Assembly (NCBI GenBank): GCA_963808815.1
Contig: CAWEGI010000014.1
Span: 62,001 to 126,000, forward strand
From: DATBLE01 sp963808815
GTDB lineage: Bacteria > Actinomycetota > Thermoleophilia > Gaiellales > Gaiellaceae
DNA length: 64,000 nucleotides
Direction of reading: 5' to 3'
Each line of letters begins with the position of its first letter. The first letter of the stretch is position 1. Shown here piece by piece: positions 44,415 through 54,142 of the stretch. Under the pieces are notes generated by a model. The model saw nothing but the letters and a program-made list of their open reading frames with translations. It was not told where the DNA came from and made no database searches. Both the position numbers and the translations under genes were made by a program.

Positions 44415-46995
44415 CTACTCGTACGACAGCGACTCGAGCACCTTCAGGCGCGAGGCGCGACGCGCAGGCGCGATCGCCGCCAGCACGCCGGCCGAGAACG
44501 CGACCCAGACGAAGTAGACGAGCAGCGTGCCGGGGATCGCGAACGACACGCCCTGGTTCGACAGAGCCTTCGTAACCAGGTAGGCGAGGAAGATGCCCAG
44601 TGGGAGACCGAGCGCCGCGCCGATCAGCGCGGTGACGATCGACTCCTGTCGGATCATCCGGCGGACCTGGCGGCGGGTCATCCCGACCGCACGCAGCATC
44701 CCGATCTCGCGCGTGCGCTCGAAGACCGAGAGCACCATCGTGTTCACCATCCCGAACAGGCTGACCACGACGGACAGCGCGAGCAGGACGTAGAGCAGGT
44801 TGAGCAGCTGATCGATGCCACCCGCCCGCTCCTCGACCCAGTCGTGCCGGGTCGCGACCTTCGAGTCCGGATACGGGGCCAGCGCCAGCTCCAGCGCGCT
44901 CGTCTTCTGCGGTGTCGCCCCGCCGCGCACGTTCAAGAACGTGTAGGCGTTCCGCGGCCGCTCGAAGGCCGAGTCGAAGGCCCGCTGTGAGATCCCGATC
45001 GAACCGAACACCGGGTCGACCTGGCCGAACTTCGGCTGGGTGTAGATCCCCCGCACGGCGTACGACGAGGGTTGGCCGGCCGGGTTGCGAACCGTGATCC
45101 GGTCGCCGACCGAAACACCGTGGCTCCTCGCCCACTTCTGCCGGACGATCGCGCCGTCGAGGCCGAGCGTCGCCGGCGTCGCGTTCGAGCCGGAGACCCA
45201 GTCGTACGTGTGCACGGCGGCGATCGTGGCCGGGTCGATCCCGTCCACTCGCACCTCGTCACCGTCGACCTTCGCCTGCTCGTTGCGCACGCTCGAGGCG
45301 ACGGTCACGCCCGGAGCGGCGGCGGCCGCGTCGCCCGCCGCGCGGGAGAACGCGTCCCAGCCGTTCTTGGAGGTGACCACGTAGTCGGCCTGCACCTGAT
45401 GGCGGAGCGAGTCCCGGTCGGAGGCGACCAGGCCCTTGCCCAGCGTCGCCACCATGGTGACGAGCGCGAGGCCGATCATCAGCGCCGCCGCCGTGGCCGC
45501 CGTGCGCTGCGGGTTGCGCATGGCGTTCTGGCGGGCCAGGCCGCCGGGGACGCCGAACCGTGCGAACGGCCGGCCGAGCACCGACGCCAACGGCCGTGCG
45601 GCCTTCGACGCCGCCAGCCCTACGCCGACGAACAGCGCGAGCACGCCGACGCCCAGCGAAAGGAGCCGCGGCCCTGCGGCGATCCCGTCGGCGAACAATC
45701 CGTAGCCGAGCAGCGCCAGGGACAGCGCCACGACCGACAGCGACACGGCCGTGCGGTACGAGGAGAACCGGCCCTTCGGCAGCGTCGCGCCCTCGCGGAC
45801 GGCCGCGATCGGCGGCACCCTGGTCGCCTTCATGGCCGGGGCGATGCTGGCGACCAGCGTGACGATCGTGCCGAGCAGCATCGAGACGATCACCGTGCGC
45901 GCCTCGAACACCGTGCCGGCCTTCGGCAGGTCGAGACTCATCGCCGCCATCAGTGCGCTGAGGCCCTTCGCCAGCGCTACCCCGAGCGCGAGCCCGAGCG
46001 CAGACGCCAGCACTCCGATCACGAAGCCCTCGACGAGCACCGAGCGGCGCACCTGCCGTCGGGTGGCGCCGAGCGTGCGCAGCGTCGCCAACTCGCGGGT
46101 CCGCTGGGCGACCGTGATCGAGAGCGTGTTGAAGATGACGAATGCCCCGACGAACAGCGCGACGATGCCGAACGCGAGCAGGAAGTACTGGATGAAGTTC
46201 GTGAACTCCGAGATGTCCTTCGCGCTCGCCTTGGCCTGCTCCGCCCCGGTCTTCACCTGAGCGGACGAAGGCAGCAACGGCCTGATGTCGCCCACCAGCT
46301 TCTCGGGCGGAACGCCGGGGTTCGCCGAGACGGCGATCAGGTCGTAGCCCGGCTTGCCGAGCAGCGCCTTGCGCCGTCCTCGTGTCGAAGATCGCGATCG
46401 TGGCGCCCCCGAGCGAGTCGACAGAGCCGAACTTCGCGATGCCGACGATCCGGTATTGCTTGATCGGCCCCTCGACCGAAGCGCCGATCGTGTCGCCGAC
46501 GGCGAAGTCGCCCTGCTTGGCGCTCGATGAGTCGATCACGATCTGGTGCGGGCCGGAGGCCCAGCGGCCGTCTGTGAGAGACATCGGGTTGAGCTTGCCG
46601 GCGGCGGGATCGAAGCCGAAGGCGAAGGTCGGGTTGCCGCTCGAGCCGAGCGGCTTGCCGTCCCGGCCGATCAGCTTCCCGTAGTCGGAGCTGTCGTTCA
46701 GGTTGAAGATCTGGCCGGTCGCGCTCTGGACGTCGGGCAGCGCCCGCACCTTCGCGAGCACAGACGCCGGCACGGTCGGCGCCCCACTCTGCGCGAACGA
46801 GACGGTCGACTTGCCGGTGACCACTGCGGCCGTGTTCTCGTAGGAGCCGGCGAAAATCTGGTCGAACGCGGACTTGATCGTGTCGGTGAGGACATACGTT
46901 CCGCTCACCATTGCGACGCCGAGGACGATCGCGAGGGCGGTGAGGAACGCCCGCAGCTTGCGCCCGGCGAGGCCCTTGAGCGCGACCGAGGTCAC
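44415..46995 (-). CDS. ABC transporter permease, FtsX/MacB type (one frame break)
   Basis: About 860 residues. Two FtsX modules, each with an extracellular MacB-like domain: start VTSVALKGLAGRKLRAFLTALAIVLGVAMVSGTYVLTD, then LLAFGIVALFVGAFVIFNTLSITVAQRTRELATLRTLGATRRQVRRSVLVEG, and at the end VVSLFGMVNTMVLSVFERTREIGMLRAVGMTRRQVRRMIRQES. A single extra A near 46380 breaks the frame. The GTG start overlaps the ATPase stop (GTGA). Such pairs export lipoproteins, peptides or drugs; substrate unknown. Confidence 0.9.
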
Positions 46996-47711
46996 GGCGA
47001 GCTCACCTCCTCGACCGCGGCCACGATCTCCGCGGCGGTAGAGGCGCCGACGTCCTTCCTGATCCGGCCGTCGGCGAGGTAGAGGATCCTGTCGGCGATG
47101 GTCGCGGCGCGGACGTCATGGGTGACCATGACGAGCGTCTGGCCGTAGTCGGAGACCGCCTCGCTGAGCAGGTCGAGGATCTCGGTGCCGGTGCGCGAGT
47201 CGAGGTTGCCGGTCGGCTCGTCGGCGAAGACGACTGCCGGCCGGGCAACCAGGGCGCGGGCGACGGCGACGCGCTGCTGCTGTCCGCCCGAGAGCTCGGC
47301 CGGACGGTGCTTGCGCCGCTCGCGGAGGCCGACGCGGCCCAGGAGCTCCTCGATCCACGCCTTGTCCGGCTTCTCGCCGGCGATCGAGAGCGGGAGGAGG
47401 ACGTTCTCCTCGGCGCTCAGCATCGGCAGCAGGTTGAAGAACTGGAAGACGAAGCCGACCTGGTTGCGCCGGAGCCTCGTCAGCTCGGCGTCCTTCAGGC
47501 GGGTGATCTCGGTGCCGTCGATCGTGACCGTTCCGGCAGTCGGCTGATCGAGCCCTGCGAGCAGATGCATGAGGGTCGACTTGCCGGAGCCGGATGGGCC
47601 CATGACGGCGGTGAGCTCGCCCTTGGCGATCTCCACGTCGATGCCGAGGAGGGCGTCGACGGCGGTGTCGCCTTCGCCGTACCGGCGGCGGAGCTGGGTG
47701 GCGGTGACCAC
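46992..47711 (-). CDS. ABC transporter ATPase, LolD/MacB type
   Basis: 239 residues. Walker A MGPSGSGKSTLMHLLAGLD, NQVGFVFQFFNLLPMLSAEENVLLPL, signature LSGGQQQRVAVARALV, Walker B VFADEPTGNLDS and TLVMVTHDVRAA. Pairs with the downstream FtsX-type permease. GTG at 47711 is the annotated start; open frame continues upstream and no ribosome site decides it. The 233 bases upstream hold a terminator hairpin but no gene. Confidence 0.93.
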   Translation of the reverse strand: MVTATQLRRRYGEGDTAVDALLGIDVEIAKGELTAVMGPSGSGKSTLMHLLAGLDQPTAGTVTIDGTEITRLKDAELTRLRRNQVGFVFQFFNLLPMLSAEENVLLPLSIAGEKPDKAWIEELLGRVGLRERRKHRPAELSGGQQQRVAVARALVARPAVVFADEPTGNLDSRTGTEILDLLSEAVSDYGQTLVMVTHDVRAATIADRILYLADGRIRKDVGASTAAEIVAAVEEVSSP

Positions 47712-47897
47712 GGCCGGGGAGCCGGGCGCGTGGAGCGCCTCGATGAGCGCTGGTCTCTGCGTATGCGATTGCCTGGCTCAACGTTCCTCCCTGGATCAGG
47801 TCGTGGACTCGTGCATCGAGTGTGCGGCCCCCGGGCCGTCCCGGCCATGGAGACAGCTGGCCTCTCGAGGTGGGGCTGGCCACACCCCGGGACAGGC

Positions 47898-47926
47898 GAA
47901 GGGCCCCCGCCTGGACGGGGCCCTTC
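47898..47926. terminator. Terminator-like hairpin behind the flavoenzyme gene
   Basis: GAAGGGCCCC (47898-47907), 9-base loop, GGGGCCCTTC (47917-47926): a perfect 10-bp stem 19 bases behind the stop of the minus-strand oxidoreductase. No clear T-tract, as often in high-GC actinobacteria. Confidence 0.65.
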
Positions 47927-47944
47927 GAGCGCCGGCGGGAGAGG

Positions 47945-49348
47945 TCAGGCCGGCGCGATCGGGTGATTCGCCCGGAAGAGGTCGGCCGGGTCGAACGCCC
48001 GCTTCACCTCGCGGAGCCGCCGGTACACGGAGGGGGTGTAGAACCGTGCCGGGTCGATCCGCCGCTCGGCGAAGTTCAGGTACGAGCGATCGTTGTCGTA
48101 CGGGCCGAGCGCCTCACGCAGCCTGTCGAGCTGGGAGCGGTTCGCCCGGTACATCTCCTCGTTCAGCACCATCCCCACCGCGAACGTCAGGTAGTCGGCG
48201 TCGAACGTGGACAGCGCGCCGTGGTGCGGCTGCGGCCGCGAGAGCGCGCCACCGGTGTGCCGGATCTCCGCGGAGACGAGCGGTGAGCCGGACTCGGGCC
48301 CGGCGGCGGCGACGAAGCGGTCGATCGCCTCCCCGTCCAGCGGTCCGAGCATCTGCCCTTCGCCGGTGTACGGCACGGGCTGCGGGGGGTCCATGTGGAG
48401 CTCGGCGATGTCGGCGGGCGCCACCATCGCGAACGTGTCCATCGCCGGACCGAGGTCGCGGAGCGGCTTCAGGAGATCCGCCCCGGAGGCCTCGTCGCCC
48501 ATGTACACGGCCTCGACGATCGCGAACTTGCCGCCTCGCAGCGGCTCCGGGATCTCGTCGAGCGGCGGGAACTGGAGGATGCGCCCGACCGAGGTGACCT
48601 CGTCCGGGACGGTGGCCGTCCACTCCAGCCACGCGTGCAGCACCTCGGATGACCGCTCCCACGGGAAGAAGAGGACGCCTGCGTAGATGTCCGGGATCGA
48701 GTAGAGCTCGACCTCGAGCGCGGTGACGATGCCGAAGTTGCCGCCGCCGCCTCGCAGCGCCCAGAACAGGTCGGCGTCGGTGTCGGCGTCGACGCGTCGG
48801 AGCCTGCCGTCGGCGGTGACGAGCTCGATCGCAGCGATGCTGTTCGTCGAGAGCCCCAGCTTGCGCGCGTACCAGCCGACGCCGCCGCCCAGCGAGTAGC
48901 CGGCGACGCTGACGTCGGGGGTCGAGCCGTGCAGCGCCGCGAGCCCGAGGTCGGACGCCGGCGGCACGACGTCGGCCCACTTCGAGCCGGCGCCGACGCG
49001 AGCGACCCGGCGCTCCGCGTCGATGTCGACACCCTTGAGCTCGTCGGTCTTGACGAGGATCACGTCGTCCAGTGCCCCGAGCGGCTCGGCGTTGTGTCCG
49101 GTGCGCTGGGCGGCGACCTGCATCCCGTTCGCGCGGGCGAAGTCGATGATCTCGATCACGTCCTCTGCGTCGGCCGGCACGGCGACGAGCGCCGGCTGCT
49201 GGACGACGGTGAGGTTGAAGGCCTGCGTGGCGGCGTCCCAGCCGTCCCGGCCGGGCTCGATCACGGCGCCCTTGAAACGAGAGCGCAGGGAGCTGAGGGC
49301 AGGAACCGGAGAGACCCGCGGGGACTCGTATGGAAATGCCTGACTCAC
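47945..49348 (-). CDS. FAD-linked oxidoreductase, berberine-bridge (BBE) type
   Basis: About 467 residues. FAD-binding PCMH domain: PALVAVPADAEDVIEIIDFARANGMQVAAQRTGHN (the His of RTGHN is the position that binds FAD covalently in this family), VARVGAGSKWADVV, YSLGGGVGWYARKLGLS and FWALRGGGGNFGIVTALEVEL. The BBE tail YLNFAERR, then RLREVKRAFDPADLFRANHPI. The second covalent Cys of some members is not evident. GTG start behind a strong AAGGAGG. Substrate (sugar or secondary metabolite) unknown. Confidence 0.9.
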   Translation of the reverse strand: MSQAFPYESPRVSPVPALSSLRSRFKGAVIEPGRDGWDAATQAFNLTVVQQPALVAVPADAEDVIEIIDFARANGMQVAAQRTGHNAEPLGALDDVILVKTDELKGVDIDAERRVARVGAGSKWADVVPPASDLGLAALHGSTPDVSVAGYSLGGGVGWYARKLGLSTNSIAAIELVTADGRLRRVDADTDADLFWALRGGGGNFGIVTALEVELYSIPDIYAGVLFFPWERSSEVLHAWLEWTATVPDEVTSVGRILQFPPLDEIPEPLRGGKFAIVEAVYMGDEASGADLLKPLRDLGPAMDTFAMVAPADIAELHMDPPQPVPYTGEGQMLGPLDGEAIDRFVAAAGPESGSPLVSAEIRHTGGALSRPQPHHGALSTFDADYLTFAVGMVLNEEMYRANRSQLDRLREALGPYDNDRSYLNFAERRIDPARFYTPSVYRRLREVKRAFDPADLFRANHPIAPA

Positions 49349-49352
49349 GATT

Positions 49353-49359
49353 CCTCCTT
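49353..49359 (-). promoter_or_regulatory. Ribosome binding site of the flavoenzyme gene
   Basis: AAGGAGG on the minus strand, 4 bases before the GTG at 49348; it fixes the start codon. The rest of the 291-base gap up to 49640 has two hairpins and no gene. Confidence 0.8.
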
Positions 49360-49524
49360 CTCGAAGTGACGTGAACCGAGTCTGGGCCCGACGTGGCCCG
49401 GAGGGAATCGAGCCAGCAGGCGTCCGGGGGTGGGGCTGTCCGCACCTGCGCCGAACCGGCACCAAATCGGCACAGACGGGTGCGCTTCAGTCCGCTAGCC
49501 TCGCCGACAGGGGAAAGGGGCTAT

Positions 49525-49543
49525 CCCCCACCCAGGGTGGGGG
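49525..49543. terminator. Perfect hairpin behind the cyclase-regulator gene
   Basis: CCCCCACCC-A-GGGTGGGGG, a 9-bp perfect stem about 100 bases behind the stop at 49640. A second imperfect GC-rich stem (about 49610-49635) sits closer to the stop. Either could end the signalling operon transcript. Confidence 0.5.
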
Positions 49544-49639
49544 TGTGGCGTCAACTCAGACGCTCGAGCCGCAAGTCGGGGTCGGGTTGTGGCGCTCCGG
49601 CCTCACGCCTGCCCGGGCTCCCCGCCGGGGCGAGCCGGG

Positions 49640-50869
49640 CTAGGCGCGGAGGAACGCGAGCACGGCGAGTACGCGGCGATGCGTGTCCGAGTCGGCGCCG
49701 AGCTGGAGCTTCCCGAAGATCGACGTGACGTGCTTCTCGACCGCACGCTCGGTGACCACGAGCCGCTCGGCGATCGCGTTGTTCGAGAGTCCCTCCGCCA
49801 TCAGCTCGAGCACCTGGCGCTCGCGCGGGGTCAGCCGCGAAACCGGGTCGTCGCGGCGGTGGCGGCCGACCAGCTGCGAGACGACCGACGGGTCGAGCGC
49901 CGAGCCACCCTCGCCGACGCGCCGGACGGCGGCGACGAACTCGTGGACGTCGGCGACGCGGTCCTTGAGTAGGTAGCCGACGCCCTCGGCGCTCTCGGAG
50001 AGCAGTTCGAGAGCGTACGCGGGCTCGAGGTACTGCGAGAGGACGAGCACACAGGTCTCGGGGTGCCGATCGCGGATCTCCTTCGCCGCCCGCAGGCCTT
50101 CGTCGGTCTGCGTCGGCGGCATCCTGATGTCCACGATTGCCACGTTCGGCTTGTAGGAGCGCACCTTCAGCATCAGCTCGTCGGCGTTGCCGGCCTGGCC
50201 GACGACCTCGAGCCCGGCGTCCTCGAGCAGTCGCGCGATTCCCTCGCGGAGTAAGACGGAGTCCTCGGCCACGACCACCCGCATGGCGCCTGGGTTCGAC
50301 GCCTCCGCCAGCATTCCCGCTGCCTCGGGGCCGAGTCGCAGCGGAGGGAAGTCCTGCCGCAGGCCGTCCGCGACCACCTGGTAGATCCGCTCCGGCTCGG
50401 GAAGCCCCTTGAACGGCTGCGAACCGAGGTCGATCACCTCGCAGCCGGCGAGCTCGTACGTGCGCTCCGAGAGCAGCACTTGCCCGCCGTGGCCGGCATC
50501 GCTGATCCGGGCGACGCGATGGACGTCCAGACCGACGTACGTCGATCCCTCGACGGACGGCTCGCCGGTGTGCAGGCCCATGCGCACGCGAACCTCGTTG
50601 CCTTCCGGCCATGCGTGCGACGCGAGCGCCCGCTGCGCCTCGACGGCCCCGCGCACGGCGTCCCCGGCGTCGACGAAGACGAGGAGCATCTCGTCGCCGC
50701 GGCAGTCGATCTCCACGCCGCCGGCGGCGACCACTGCATCCCGGACGAGCTGACGATGCTCCTCGAGCACGTCGACGTAGCCTCCCTCCAGGCGACCGAC
50801 GATGCCCGTCGATCCCTCGATGTCCGTGCAGAGCAGCGTGACCGTGCCTGTGGGGAGCCTGTGCGCCAT
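49640..50869 (-). CDS. Class III nucleotide cyclase-like domain fused to NarL-type response regulator
   Basis: 409 residues. Residues 1-175 are a class III cyclase homology domain: LLCTDIEGST (first metal Asp), EIDCRGDEMLLVF (second metal Asp), VRMGLHTGEP and YVGLDVHRVARISDAGHGGQVLLS. From residue 196 a receiver starts (MRVVVAEDSVLLREGI; phospho-Asp in AIVDIRMP; conserved Lys in LLKDRV), then a LuxR HTH (LTPRERQVLELMAEGLSNNAIAERLVV). The substrate-choosing Lys is Asp and the transition-state Asn is His, so cyclase activity may be lost. It starts 11 bases after the histidine kinase stop and is the likely partner. Confidence 0.92.
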   Translation of the reverse strand: MAHRLPTGTVTLLCTDIEGSTGIVGRLEGGYVDVLEEHRQLVRDAVVAAGGVEIDCRGDEMLLVFVDAGDAVRGAVEAQRALASHAWPEGNEVRVRMGLHTGEPSVEGSTYVGLDVHRVARISDAGHGGQVLLSERTYELAGCEVIDLGSQPFKGLPEPERIYQVVADGLRQDFPPLRLGPEAAGMLAEASNPGAMRVVVAEDSVLLREGIARLLEDAGLEVVGQAGNADELMLKVRSYKPNVAIVDIRMPPTQTDEGLRAAKEIRDRHPETCVLVLSQYLEPAYALELLSESAEGVGYLLKDRVADVHEFVAAVRRVGEGGSALDPSVVSQLVGRHRRDDPVSRLTPRERQVLELMAEGLSNNAIAERLVVTERAVEKHVTSIFGKLQLGADSDTHRRVLAVLAFLRA

Positions 50870-50880
50870 GACGGCCTAGA

Positions 50881-53742
50881 TTAGAGCCCGGAGAGCGGGA
50901 TCACGGCTCGGACGGTCGTGCCCGCCCCGGCGGCGCTCGTCACCTCGAGCTCGCCCTCGAGCGCCTCCACCCGGTCGGCGAGGCCGCGCAGGCCCGACCC
51001 GCGAGCCGGATCGGCGCCGCCGACGCCGTCGTCCTCGACCTCGACGACGACGCGCCCGTTCTGTCGCTCTGCGCGGACCTCGACCCACGAGGCCTCGGCG
51101 TACTTCGCGACGTTCGTCAGCGCCTCCGCGACGACGTAGTAGGCAGCAGCCTCGATCGGGCCCGGCAGGCGCTCCTCGAGATCGGCGGAGAGCTCGACGG
51201 GGAGCGGAGTACGGGTTGCCAGCGCCTCGAGCGCGGCCGGCAGGCCACGGTCTGTGAGCACGGCCGGGTGGATACCGCGGGCCAGCTCACGGAGCTCGGC
51301 AAGCGCCTGCTGGAGCTCCTCGGTCGCGCCGGTAAGCAGCTGCTCGGCGCCGTCGGGGTCCTCCCGCAGGCGGGCCTGCGCGAGCCGGAGCGCGAGCGAG
51401 AGCGAGACGAGGCGCTGCTGCGCGCCGTCGTGCAGATTGCGTTCGAGGCGCATCCGCGCGTCGTCGGCCGCCTCCACGATGCGCGACCGAGAGGCGCGCA
51501 GCTCGGCCTCCTGCGCGTTCCGCTCGGTCACGTCCGTACCGCAGACGATGAACTTGCCGCTGAAGGCGCCGAGCGGCCGCAACCACCACGCGACGATCCG
51601 CCAGTTGCCCGACTTGCCGATCCACGCCGTCTCGTGCTCGGCGCTCACGCCGGTCTCGACCTGCTTCTCGAACGCCCGCCGAACCTCGTCGACCAGCTCC
51701 GGCGGGGCGACGAGATCCCAGAACTTCGCGCCGATCGCCTCCTCGTCGGTGTAGCCGGTGAGCTCGCGGAACGCGTAGTTGACACCCTCGACCGTGACCG
51801 TCCCGTCCCGCTCGACGGCGATGAGCAGGCTCGGCGTCGCGCGGGCAACGACGGCCAGGAAGTCGCGCTGGGCCATCAGCTCCTCGCGCTGGCGGATCAC
51901 CTCCGTCTGGTCCTGGCCGCAGATCAACACGAGGTCGTTGCCCTCGCCGCCGACCACCCGTCGCAGGGACGCGTTGATCACCAGCCGCCGACCGTCGGCC
52001 GTCTGCCACTCGGAGCGGCCCTCGATCTGGCGCTCCCCCGCCTTCATGCGCGAGCAGTACTCCTCCGCCACCCGGTGCTGGTCCTCCGGGAGGAACACCT
52101 CCCACCAGAGCTTCCCGCGCACTCGCTCGTCGTCGGGGAACCCCATCAGCTCCTGGGCCGTGTCGTTGAACCGGATGAGTCGACCGTCTATGTCGACGAG
52201 CAGGAAGATCACGGGGGCGACGTTGACGACGTCCCGCGTGAACTTCTGCTCGCGCTCCAGGCTCTCGAGCTTGTGCGACAGCTCCGCCTCCAGGCGGGTG
52301 CGATCGGTGAAGTCGCGGACGATCACGACCACCTCGTCATCGCCCGAGGGGACGAACCGGCCCTCGAAGTCGCGCTGCTCGCCGTCGATCGTCAGCCGGT
52401 ATTCGACCGTCTGCACCCCGCGCGCGGCCGGCACCGAGAGGGCCCGCACGAACTGGGCGGCGACGTCGGGGGGCAGGAGCTCACGCACGTTCTTGCCGAC
52501 GATGTCCTCGGCCGGGCGCACCATCGCCTCGCGCCGGCCCTTCGCCTCGAGGTAGGTGCCGTCCCTGGCGATCCGGAACATCAGATCGGGAATCGCGTCG
52601 AGCAGCGCCCGGCTGCGGGACTCGGTGCGCCGAAGCGCCTGGAGGCCGCGGTCCTTCTCGATCGCCAGCCGCGCGGCCGAGACGACCTCGTCGAGCTGGC
52701 CGCGCTGGTGCAAGAGCGCCGCGTCGTGGACGAGCGCGGCGAGCGGGTGCCCGTCCGACTCCCGGTCGATGCGCGTGGTCACGCGGCGAGACGTGTCGGG
52801 CAGGAGCTCGACCGGGTTCCCGCGGGCGTCGACATAGCCGTCGAGCTCGTCGAGCCAGGTGAGGAAGTGCAGCGTCGGATCGCCGAGAACGGTGCGGAGC
52901 CCCTCCTGCGCCTGCTCCGGCGTGGGCTCGTCGGGGACCTCGCGGAGCAGACGCGCGGCCGCGCGATAGAGCCGGTCGCGCAGCAAACCCGCGAGGAAGA
53001 AGAGCGGAACGGTGCCGAAGGCGATGAACGCGACGACTCCGAGGACGTTTCCGCCCCGGTCGGAGAACGACGAGACGACGAACAGCGCTCCGACGAGGGC
53101 GGCCGCGATCCCGCCGGAGAGGTAAACCGGCCCCAGGATGCGCCGCTGTGCCTGCGTCGCCCCTCGCCAGCGACGGATCAGCAGGACGATCACCCCGACG
53201 AAGATCGCCCCGCCGACGACCGTGAACAGCGCCTCGAACGTGTTGGTAACCGACTTGCTGTCGTGGATCACGTACGGGTTGGCCGGGCAGTCGTCGCAAT
53301 CGGACGTGTGCCTCGTGAAGAGGGCGGGGAGGACGTTCGCGAGGATCGCGATCAACCAGACGGCGATCACCGTCCTGCGCTCGAGCTTCGTCCCCAGCCG
53401 GCCGTCCGGGAAGGCGAGCATGAGGTGGACGAACGCGGCGAGGAACAGGCTGCCCGCGAAGGCGCCGAGCCCGTAGACCCAGCCTTGGTTGGCCTCCCAG
53501 AGAGCGCTCAGCATCCACGTGAAGCCGACGAGGACCAGCAGCCGACCCGTGCCGTTCGCAGGCCGCAGGGTCCAGGCGATCAGGCCGCTGACGACGAACG
53601 AGAGCCCGATCACCGGAAAAGCGATCGCGAGCGAGACCGGGCTCGACTCGTGGTCCGACCGCGCCGCGATCACGGATGACCCGGCGGCGACCAGGAGCAT
53701 CACTGGGAACAGCCCGAACCAGAGCCGGTGGGAGAGGCGCAT
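50881..53742 (-). CDS. Membrane histidine kinase with PAS domains (NarX/DesK-type core)
   Basis: 953 residues. The N-terminal half has about eight membrane segments (FGLFPVMLLVAAGSSVIAA to GTVPLFFLAGLL). Then three PAS units: LLDAIPDLMFRIARDGTYLEA, VNVAPVIFLLVDIDGRLIRFN and RATPSLLIAVERDGTVTVEG. The HisKA_3 dimer/phospho domain is MRLERNLHDGAQQRLVSLSLALR (His in NLHDG), and the ATPase has AEALTNVAKYAEAS and VEDDGVGGADPARGSGLRGLADRV. The start shares a base with the receiver gene upstream (TGATG). The signal is unknown. Confidence 0.93.
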   Translation of the reverse strand: MRLSHRLWFGLFPVMLLVAAGSSVIAARSDHESSPVSLAIAFPVIGLSFVVSGLIAWTLRPANGTGRLLVLVGFTWMLSALWEANQGWVYGLGAFAGSLFLAAFVHLMLAFPDGRLGTKLERRTVIAVWLIAILANVLPALFTRHTSDCDDCPANPYVIHDSKSVTNTFEALFTVVGGAIFVGVIVLLIRRWRGATQAQRRILGPVYLSGGIAAALVGALFVVSSFSDRGGNVLGVVAFIAFGTVPLFFLAGLLRDRLYRAAARLLREVPDEPTPEQAQEGLRTVLGDPTLHFLTWLDELDGYVDARGNPVELLPDTSRRVTTRIDRESDGHPLAALVHDAALLHQRGQLDEVVSAARLAIEKDRGLQALRRTESRSRALLDAIPDLMFRIARDGTYLEAKGRREAMVRPAEDIVGKNVRELLPPDVAAQFVRALSVPAARGVQTVEYRLTIDGEQRDFEGRFVPSGDDEVVVIVRDFTDRTRLEAELSHKLESLEREQKFTRDVVNVAPVIFLLVDIDGRLIRFNDTAQELMGFPDDERVRGKLWWEVFLPEDQHRVAEEYCSRMKAGERQIEGRSEWQTADGRRLVINASLRRVVGGEGNDLVLICGQDQTEVIRQREELMAQRDFLAVVARATPSLLIAVERDGTVTVEGVNYAFRELTGYTDEEAIGAKFWDLVAPPELVDEVRRAFEKQVETGVSAEHETAWIGKSGNWRIVAWWLRPLGAFSGKFIVCGTDVTERNAQEAELRASRSRIVEAADDARMRLERNLHDGAQQRLVSLSLALRLAQARLREDPDGAEQLLTGATEELQQALAELRELARGIHPAVLTDRGLPAALEALATRTPLPVELSADLEERLPGPIEAAAYYVVAEALTNVAKYAEASWVEVRAERQNGRVVVEVEDDGVGGADPARGSGLRGLADRVEALEGELEVTSAAGAGTTVRAVIPLSGL

Positions 53743-54098
53743 CAGCGGTCGCAGATCAATGCCGTGACGGCCTCGCCCGAGAGCTCGCTCTTCGGGACGA
53801 AGCCGCAGGCGCCGCTCGACTCGACCAGTGGGCCGAAGTCGCAGCCGTCACGGCTCGAGACGAGAACGACGCAGGTGTCGCCGTCGTTCGTCATCAGGCG
53901 GCGGGTGACCTCGAACCCGTCGAGGTCTGGGAGCTGCACGTCCAGCAGGATCACGTCTGGATGCAGGCGCCCTGCTGCGGCGATCGCCGACTCGCCGTCC
54001 TCCGCCTCGCCGGCGACTTCGAACCCGTCCGCTTCCAGGATCGCCCTGGCGCTGGCACGGAAGCTCGGATGATCGTCGACGATCAAAATGGTGGGCAC
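53742..54098 (-). CDS. Stand-alone response regulator receiver domain
   Basis: 118 residues, receiver only. Acidic pair ILIVDDHPSFR, phospho-acceptor Asp in VILLDVQLPDLDGFEV, Ser/Thr position LVSSRDG and Lys in FVPKSELSG. No output domain. It is coupled to the histidine kinase by a TGATG overlap, so it may act as a phosphate sink or feed the cyclase-type regulator. GTG start (VPTILIV). Confidence 0.92.
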   Translation of the reverse strand: MPTILIVDDHPSFRASARAILEADGFEVAGEAEDGESAIAAAGRLHPDVILLDVQLPDLDGFEVTRRLMTNDGDTCVVLVSSRDGCDFGPLVESSGACGFVPKSELSGEAVTALICDR

Positions 54099-54142
54099 AC
54101 AGACATCGTGGCACAGGTCGTTTGCAGTGGTAGTACGGCTAG

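Noticed and set aside
51268..53679. 803-codon open frame on the plus strand opposite the histidine kinase
   Set aside because: Composition is Arg/Glu/Asp-rich with no domain pattern; the minus strand encodes a complete kinase. High GC makes such antisense frames common.
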